Below, one piece after another: positions 61,955 through 64,000 of a DNA stretch of 64,000 nucleotides. How positions within the stretch are numbered: the first letter of the stretch is position 1; each line of letters begins with the position of its first letter. Made by a program: the position numbers and the translations under genes. Source of the DNA: Mugil cephalus (lineage: Eukaryota > Chordata > Actinopteri > Mugiliformes > Mugilidae); NCBI RefSeq assembly GCF_022458985.1, contig NC_061771.1, forward strand, positions 21,773,501 to 21,837,500, written 5' to 3'. The notes below the pieces were generated by a model that ran no database searches, was not told where the DNA came from, and saw only the letters and a program-made list of their open reading frames with translations.

Positions 61955-62648
61955 ACAGTTTATCTCCATTGGTTTGGCTCATTTCTTGAAACAGACATTA
62001 CATTCTCAAATTAACATGGACAACCCTCCAAACCACTTGGAAAATGTTCACAACAGAATTGAATTGCTACATGTCATTTTGCTTGTTTGTTTATTGTAGT
62101 TTGTGTTTATATTACAGTATATTATGTTGTATAAATTTTCTTTTCACTCTATATACTCTAGAGACTTCTCTAGTATAGAAGTTACTTTATGTGTGTGAAT
62201 GAAAATTGTTACAGTTTCCTTGGCAGTGCATTGTGTGATGTCAAACCTTGGAGGCTAGTCTTACCATAAAATCGTACCCCCCAGTTTTATACACAATTGT
62301 ATTCTGTTAGCTAGACAGAACAAAAACTAGTTCAGTAACTATTGTCAGTGAAGGACAGGGCTAGGACTGAGAGGTGGACATGAGGGATATTTCAATGGTC
62401 CTCTGCCACAGTGACACAACATCTAAACATTTTGACAACGCCACAGGTACGACGCATTTTGGGGGCACTGACTATTTACGCGAAGGAATTTAGTTTTGGC
62501 AAACGAGTGAACTGTTTTGGGAGCGATATGAGCTTTTGCACGTGAGCCATGGTGTTGCGTTGAACTGTAAGACTGTTTTTCCAAGCGATCTTTGATTTTT
62601 GAGAGCTTCTGTATCAAGGAATGAGCCAAACCAATGGAGAAAAACTGT
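61955..62648. mobile_element. Short DNA element with 41-bp terminal inverted repeats
   Basis: The left terminus 61955-61995 (core CTCCATTGGTTTGGCTCATT) and the reverse complement of 62608-62648 agree at 38 of 41 positions. The 694-bp element has no transposase-like frame, so it is a miniature inverted-repeat element. I could not assign a superfamily, and no clear target duplication flanks it. Confidence 0.75.
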
Positions 62649-63344
62649 GAAAACACTCAGCTGAAATGGCCACAGTGTTGTTTCTGATGACTGGGCTTCT
62701 GCAGAGAATCTTAATTATATGGTATGAATTACTCATACTTTTTTTTATAAAGCTGTTGAATGTTTTTACCAACTGCCAGAAAAAAAAAGACACATACTGA
62801 GAAACAAGTCGAGACTTGTCTACCAGACACAACCTGTCCTTGATGGTTCGTTAATCCTACAGGAACCCGACGAGACGTTCATGTATCACAGCAGCTGCAG
62901 CTGAGGAGCTACTGCAGTTCAGACTCAGCTGCTTTTCTTGTGACTCAGCAGACAAAGCTTTTCAGGTAAATGTCTGTCGTGCTATTCCTGGTGGTGCTAA
63001 CCTACTTTAGAGAGGCAGAAGAGACGCTTTGGTAGCCAAAAAAAAAAAAAAATGGTCACCTTCAATCTTTGCCATGTGTCCTCAGCATGTGATTCATAAA
63101 TGCTCATGAATGATAAAGTCCCGGGTGTATTCCACTTGCCCTCAGTTTCCCCCAGCCCACAGAAATTTGCAAATATGTTTGGCTTCAAAGAACATGTTCA
63201 AATGAGGAATGGTCGTGCAGCTGTGAGCCACTATCAGTGTCCAAAAATTTAGTTTTCACCCACTGCAGTAAGTCGTGCAGCCAGCAGGTGTCACTGTAAC
63301 ACAACTAAACTTCATAGTGTTTCTGAGAAAGTCGCTGCCGTGTC
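62649..63344. other. Non-coding stretch; nothing recognised
   Basis: It contains a poly(A) run at 63039-63052 and short frames on both strands. No motif or homology was seen. Confidence 0.5.
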
Positions 63345-63618
63345 TGGGTGGTGTGGTGCGGTGGTTAGCACCGATGCCCCACAGCAACAAGGTTACGGCT
63401 TTGAATGCACTCCGAATGGGGGTTTTCTGTGTTGTTCTTTGTTCCCTTTGCCTAAGACATGCTCGTTAGGCTAATTGGTGATTCTAAATTGGCCGCCGGC
63501 GTGAGTGTGAATGGCTGTCTGTGAGCCCTATCTGTGATAGACTGGCGACCTGGGTCCAAGCGACAGCTGGGATAGGCTCCAGCCCCTCCGGAGGACAAGC
63601 AGTTACAGAAAACGAACA
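63345..63618 (+). repeat. tRNA-derived SINE-like interspersed repeat
   Basis: GGTGCGGTGGTTAGCACCGA gives an A-box-like start, and GGTTACGGCTTTGAATGC is a decayed B box. It continues with phrases typical of a widespread fish repeat: GGCTAATTGGTGATTCTAAA, GATAGACTGGCGACCTG, AGCTGGGATAGGCTCCAGCC and AGCAGTTACAGAAAACGAA. The family name is not assigned. Confidence 0.65.
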
Positions 63619-64000
63619 AATTACCGTGTCTGTTTGTGTGAGCGCTGCCCATTGTCCTGCAGAGTCTGACATCTGTGGGTTCACGGTTCACTCTTAATCT
63701 TTTGATTCCGCCTTTATCTCTGCAGTCCCTTCTGCATGGCTCAATCAGATAAAGGGACTGGTGTTGGGCCGCGTGCGTGCATGGAGTTTGATTGGCTGCA
63801 GGAGGCTGCAACGTCTCCACGCGGGAAACCTGGCTGAGGTCAGAGGTGAGAGGTCAAAGCTGCACCACCTGATCAAAAATCCCCCTAATCCCCCTCCGAA
63901 GCAAACAAGCACACAGGCGCCTTCAAATATTTGTTTATTAACCACAGTGTCTACATACAGTCCAGATACTGGAGAGAACGTGCACATGCTTCACAAGCAA
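63619..64000. other. Right edge of window; nothing recognised
   Basis: Unique-looking DNA without a recognisable exon, splice pair or repeat. It could belong to the flank of a neighbouring gene. Confidence 0.4.

Overview
This is vertebrate nuclear DNA, most likely from a teleost fish. It holds spliced genes with GT-AG introns, long AC/TG microsatellites and several degenerate Tc1/mariner- and hAT-type elements of the kind common in fish genomes. No prokaryotic, organellar or viral gene organisation is visible. Family assignments come from reading the translations against remembered human proteins. No database search was run.

Layout: (1) 1-3012, minus strand: coding exon 1 of a fascin gene (fscn1-like) with the start of its intron 1. 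The rest of the gene lies beyond base 1. (2) 3013-5529: intergenic, with simple repeats. (3) 5530-26233: a direct tandem duplication of about 10.35 kb. Each unit holds the promoter and first 17 coding exons of iqce (IQ motif containing E, a ciliary Hedgehog-pathway scaffold). (4) 26234-29364: the single-copy 3' part of iqce (exons 18-21, stop, poly(A) signal). It is attached to the second unit, so copy 1 is truncated at its 3' end. (5) 29365-31720: intergenic DNA running into a CpG-rich probable promoter with a candidate non-coding first exon. (6) 32901-56097, plus strand: a complete 14-coding-exon ttyh3 gene (tweety family member 3, five membrane segments, 554 codons), with a long 3' UTR to about 58980. 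(7) 58981-64000: no recognised gene. It holds one element with 41-bp terminal inverted repeats and one tRNA-derived SINE-like repeat.

Fascin acts on actin bundles, IQCE at the base of primary cilia and TTYH3 in membranes, so nothing suggests one shared pathway. The order fscn1 - iqce - ttyh3 recalls the human 7p22 region, where FSCN1, IQCE and TTYH3 are all found.

The main point of interest is the iqce duplication. The junction shows 4 bp of microhomology. The copies differ by roughly 1 base per 100 by eye. Copy 1 carries indels in exons 2, 10, 14 and 16, while copy 2 carries one in exon 4, where copy 1 is intact. This could be a young real duplication with decay, or uncollapsed haplotypes, or a repeat that escaped consensus polishing. 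The sequence alone does not decide. Both promoters keep a perfect RFX X-box, as expected of a ciliary gene.
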